Source: Alphaproteobacteria bacterium
GTDB taxonomy: Bacteria > Pseudomonadota > Alphaproteobacteria > Micavibrionales > Micavibrionaceae
Assembly: GCA_002401965.1 (NCBI GenBank)
Contig: NVUR01000021.1
Coordinates: 1 to 64,000, forward strand
Length of the DNA: 64,000 bases
Direction of reading: 5' to 3'
The translations under genes were made by a program, and so were the position numbers. The notes beneath the pieces are model-generated. The model was not told the origin of the DNA. It saw nothing but the letters and a program-made list of their open reading frames with translations, and made no database searches. This document shows, one piece after another, positions 61,544 to 64,000 of the stretch. How positions within the stretch are numbered: the stretch's first letter is position 1; each line of letters opens with the position of its first letter.

Positions 61544-63223
61544 GTGAATAGCTTTGTCGCGACATTACAACAACTAGGCCCTGCCCGTTTAGGGGTAATG
61601 GGGGCAATACTTCTTGGGCTTCTTATGTTCTTTGTGTTCATATCCATGCGTATTACAACGCAGGAAATGAAATTACTATATACTGACCTCTCCTCCATCG
61701 ATTCAGGTGCCGTCGCCGCCAAGCTGGAGGAAAGCCAAATCCCGTACGAGATTTCATCAGATGGATCACGCATATTGGTTCCAGGCGATGAAGTTGGGCG
61801 GGCGCGGATGCTGCTTGCCGCAGAAGGTCTGCCAAATGGTGGTTCTATTGGCTATGAACTATTCGATAAACAATCCGGTTTTGGCACAACAAACTTCGTG
61901 CAAAATATCAACCAAGTCCGCGCATTAGAGGGCGAACTGGCACGCACCATCAGCTCACTTAATAATATTCGCAGCGCACGCGTCCATATCGTCTTACCAC
62001 AAAGACAAAAATTCAGCCGCAAAACCCGCGCACCATCGGCAAGCGTCGTCCTTGGCGTCAATTCAGGATCAGTGGTGGATCGTCAACAAATTGTATCTGT
62101 TCAATCTCTTATCGCCTCTGCCGTTCCATCCCTAAAATCAAGAAATGTCTCCGTTATTGATAGCAATGGTAACTTATTGGCCAAAGGTGGTAGTGAGGAT
62201 AATGAGCTATTATCCATGAAAGCTGATGATCTACGTAAAAATCACGAAACGCGCCTACAAAATAAAATAGAAGAACAAGTTGGTCGTATCGTTGGCTACA
62301 ACAAAGTAACTGCCATTGTAACAGTAGACATGAACTTTGACCGCATAAACACAAGCGAGGAGCTATACAATCCCGAAGGTCAGGTTTTAAGATCAACCCA
62401 ATCCACCCAAGAAAGCAGCACCGAGAGAGAACCTATCGGCAGCGATGTTTCAATCGGCAATAACTTACCTGGCATCGGCGGTGACTTGCTTGCCGATCAA
62501 AGCCCTTCTGCGGAAAGCACGCGCAACGAAGATGTTGCAAATTATGAAATCAGCAAAACAATTAAAAATACTGTTTTCCAATCTGGGCGCGTTGAAAAAT
62601 TGCATGTCGCTGTCCTTGTTGATGGGCGCTATGTCACAGATGAAGAAGGCGTTAAAACTTACGAAGAACGCACCGCCGTGGAAATGGAAAAAATATCTGC
62701 ATTGATCCGCACTGCAATCGGTATTGATGAAGATCGCGGAGATGCGTTAGAGGTAACAAACCTGCAATTTGCCGTCTTGGATGCCGCAGGCGACATCGCC
62801 GATGAACGTATGCTCTTTGGTTTTGAAAAAAGTGACCTGATTGACGCCGCCGAAATTATGGTTGTGGCAATCATGGTTATCCTTGTTGTCCTTCTTGTTT
62901 TACAGCCAATGGTCACAAAACTGATGAGTGTTGATTTATCACCCAATACCGGTCTGGATGATATGCTGCAACATGATTTATTGGCGGCATCATCGGCCAA
63001 CCCTGCCCTTGCTCCACCACCGACAGGCGCGGTACAAATTGGTGCCGATGGGCAACCCATAACCAATAATATAGAAGAAGATGATGAAGATGACCTGATT
63101 AATATACAAGGCATTGAAGGGCGCGTAAAAGCCTCAACAGTCAAAAAGGTTGAAGAAATCGTAGAAAATTATCCGGATGAGACTGTCTCAGTTATTAGAA
63201 GCTGGATGACGCAGGAGAGCTAA
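61544..63223 (+). CDS. fliF: Flagellar MS-ring protein FliF
   Basis: Membrane ring on which rod, switch and export gate assemble. The 559-residue product has an N-terminal helix (about 18-38), YscJ-like ring domains ([54 protein letters not shown]), a long middle region with FNFD-type [16 protein letters not shown], a second helix (about 440-462) and a cytoplasmic FliG-binding tail ([27 protein letters not shown]). It starts with GTG at 61544 behind AAAGG. fliG follows four bases later. Confidence 0.96.
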   Translation: MNSFVATLQQLGPARLGVMGAILLGLLMFFVFISMRITTQEMKLLYTDLSSIDSGAVAAKLEESQIPYEISSDGSRILVPGDEVGRARMLLAAEGLPNGGSIGYELFDKQSGFGTTNFVQNINQVRALEGELARTISSLNNIRSARVHIVLPQRQKFSRKTRAPSASVVLGVNSGSVVDRQQIVSVQSLIASAVPSLKSRNVSVIDSNGNLLAKGGSEDNELLSMKADDLRKNHETRLQNKIEEQVGRIVGYNKVTAIVTVDMNFDRINTSEELYNPEGQVLRSTQSTQESSTEREPIGSDVSIGNNLPGIGGDLLADQSPSAESTRNEDVANYEISKTIKNTVFQSGRVEKLHVAVLVDGRYVTDEEGVKTYEERTAVEMEKISALIRTAIGIDEDRGDALEVTNLQFAVLDAAGDIADERMLFGFEKSDLIDAAEIMVVAIMVILVVLLVLQPMVTKLMSVDLSPNTGLDDMLQHDLLAASSANPALAPPPTGAVQIGADGQPITNNIEEDDEDDLINIQGIEGRVKASTVKKVEEIVENYPDETVSVIRSWMTQES

Positions 63224-63227
63224 CCCA

Positions 63228-64000
63228 ATGAATATGCGTGTCAGAGATGATTACAGAACCCTTACTGGCCCCGAAAAAGCCGCGGTTTTCCTCCTCTCAC
63301 TTAGCGAGGCACACACCGCACAGCTCTTTGAAATGATGGATGATGAAGAAATCTTAGAATTATCACAAATCATGTCCAGCCTTGGTAAAATCGGCCCCTC
63401 CATCGTAGAACATCTCTTCGTTGATTTCTCGGAACAGATGAGTTCAACAAACACGTTAGTCGGGTCACAAGATAGTACCGAGCGCATGCTGTCAAAATCC
63501 GGTCTCTCCCAAGAAAAAATCGATAACATCATGGAAGAAATCCGCGGCCCTGCTGGACGTACCATGTGGGAAAAACTAGGCAACGTGAACGAGGAAATCC
63601 TAGCCTCTTTCCTGCAAAAGGAATACCCACAAACCGTGGCTGTTGTATTATCCAAAATCAATTCGGATCATGCCGCACGCGTTTTAGCCATATTACCTGA
63701 CGGCTTCGCATTAGAGGTCATCAATCGTATGCTGAAAATGGAAACCGTACAAAAAGACATTCTGGAAGAGGTCGAAAAAACCCTGCGAAAAGAATTCATG
63801 ACCAACCTTTCACGTACACAGCGGCGCGATAGTCATGAGTTAATGGCCGAAATCTTCAATAATATGGAGCGTGCTGTCGAAAGCAGATTCATGGAAGATC
63901 TTGAAAAAGGCGCACCCGAAGCCGCAGAGAGAATCCGCAGCCTTATGTTCACCTTCGATGATTTATCAACCCTTGATGCGGCGTCAATTCAAACCGTAAT
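63228..64000 (+). CDS. fliG: Flagellar motor switch protein FliG (cut by window end)
   Basis: Rotor protein that contacts the stator. 257 codons lie in the window, covering the N-terminal FliF-binding domain ([31 protein letters not shown]), the middle domain ([32 protein letters not shown]) and the beginning of the C-terminal torque domain ([18 protein letters not shown]). The usual EHPQ motif of the middle domain reads EYPQ here. The ATG at 63228 has AGGAG about ten bases upstream; ATG 63234 is also possible. No stop occurs before the window ends. Confidence 0.95.
   Translation, partial: MNMRVRDDYRTLTGPEKAAVFLLSLSEAHTAQLFEMMDDEEILELSQIMSSLGKIGPSIVEHLFVDFSEQMSSTNTLVGSQDSTERMLSKSGLSQEKIDNIMEEIRGPAGRTMWEKLGNVNEEILASFLQKEYPQTVAVVLSKINSDHAARVLAILPDGFALEVINRMLKMETVQKDILEEVEKTLRKEFMTNLSRTQRRDSHELMAEIFNNMERAVESRFMEDLEKGAPEAAERIRSLMFTFDDLSTLDAASIQTV

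Noticed and set aside
1-64000. CRISPR array, prophage, restriction or toxin-antitoxin system
   Set aside because: No regularly spaced repeats, no cas, integrase, capsid or paired small toxin genes were seen on either strand.

Overview
The window is chromosomal DNA from an alphaproteobacterium that is AT-rich for its class. It carries a class-specific gene set: CckA, TrcR (DUF1013), DUF1192, FliX, FlbT, FlaF, a MotE-like protein, a muramidase-less FlgJ, a DksA that has lost three of four zinc ligands, and a RecA promoter with the GAAC-N7-GAAC form of the LexA operator. CheZ together with FliX/FlbT/FlaF fits a Rhodospirillales- or Micavibrio-like lineage better than Rhizobiales or Rhodobacterales. 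The species cannot be named from this sequence.

Layout. 1-318: remnants of two insertion sequences (IS630 tail joined to a frameshifted IS3 tail). 0.37-9.7 kb: housekeeping genes (DUF1192-guaC, trcR, DUF924, petABC for the cytochrome bc1 complex, trmL-hemF, an orphan secreted-enzyme-like ORF, a CCA-adding enzyme). 9.8-16.5 kb: a four-gene MoxR / DUF58 / BatA-DUF4159 / large membrane protein operon. 16.6-19.6 kb: a NarL-type regulator and a hybrid kinase. 19.7-29.2 kb: lytic transglycosylase, dapA, smpB, recA with its SOS operator, the cell-cycle kinase CckA, and a DUF4139 protein.

29.2-64 kb is almost entirely flagellar and chemotaxis genes: flgB-flgC-fliE-fliQ-fliR-flhB (minus); an flhB C-domain homologue, fliO, fliP (plus); a MotB-like pair and a 1000-residue TPR protein (minus); cheY-cheZ (minus); fliL-fliM-DUF6468-motE (minus); flgF-flgG-flgA-flgH (plus); fliX divergent from flgI-flgJ-flgN-like x2-fliK-flgD-flgE (plus); flagellin, flbT-flaF, a FlaG-like gene, fliF and the start of fliG. 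This covers the export gate, rod, P and L rings, hook, filament, MS ring and switch. motA, fliN, fliI, flhA, flgK/L, rpoN and flbD are not here. A non-flagellar break at 47.4-49.9 kb holds a YeiH-type permease, tRNA-Met, a decayed stretch with two broken small genes, and dksA.

Regulation can be read in part. Four flagellar start regions (flgB, flgF, fliX, flgI) carry GG-N10-GC sigma54-like elements of very similar sequence, and the flagellin gene carries a perfect TTAA-N7-TTAA CtrA box over its -35 region. With cckA and fliX in the same window, this suggests a Caulobacter-like hierarchy in which CckA-CtrA feeds the cascade and sigma54 with FlbD/FliX drives rod and ring genes. That scheme is inferred from motifs and family knowledge and is untested here. 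No CRISPR array, prophage or obvious defence system was found; the most unusual items are the enlarged cytochrome b, the split MotB pair with its giant TPR partner, the tandem FlgN-like genes, and the decayed tRNA-adjacent stretch with a promoter-terminator module.
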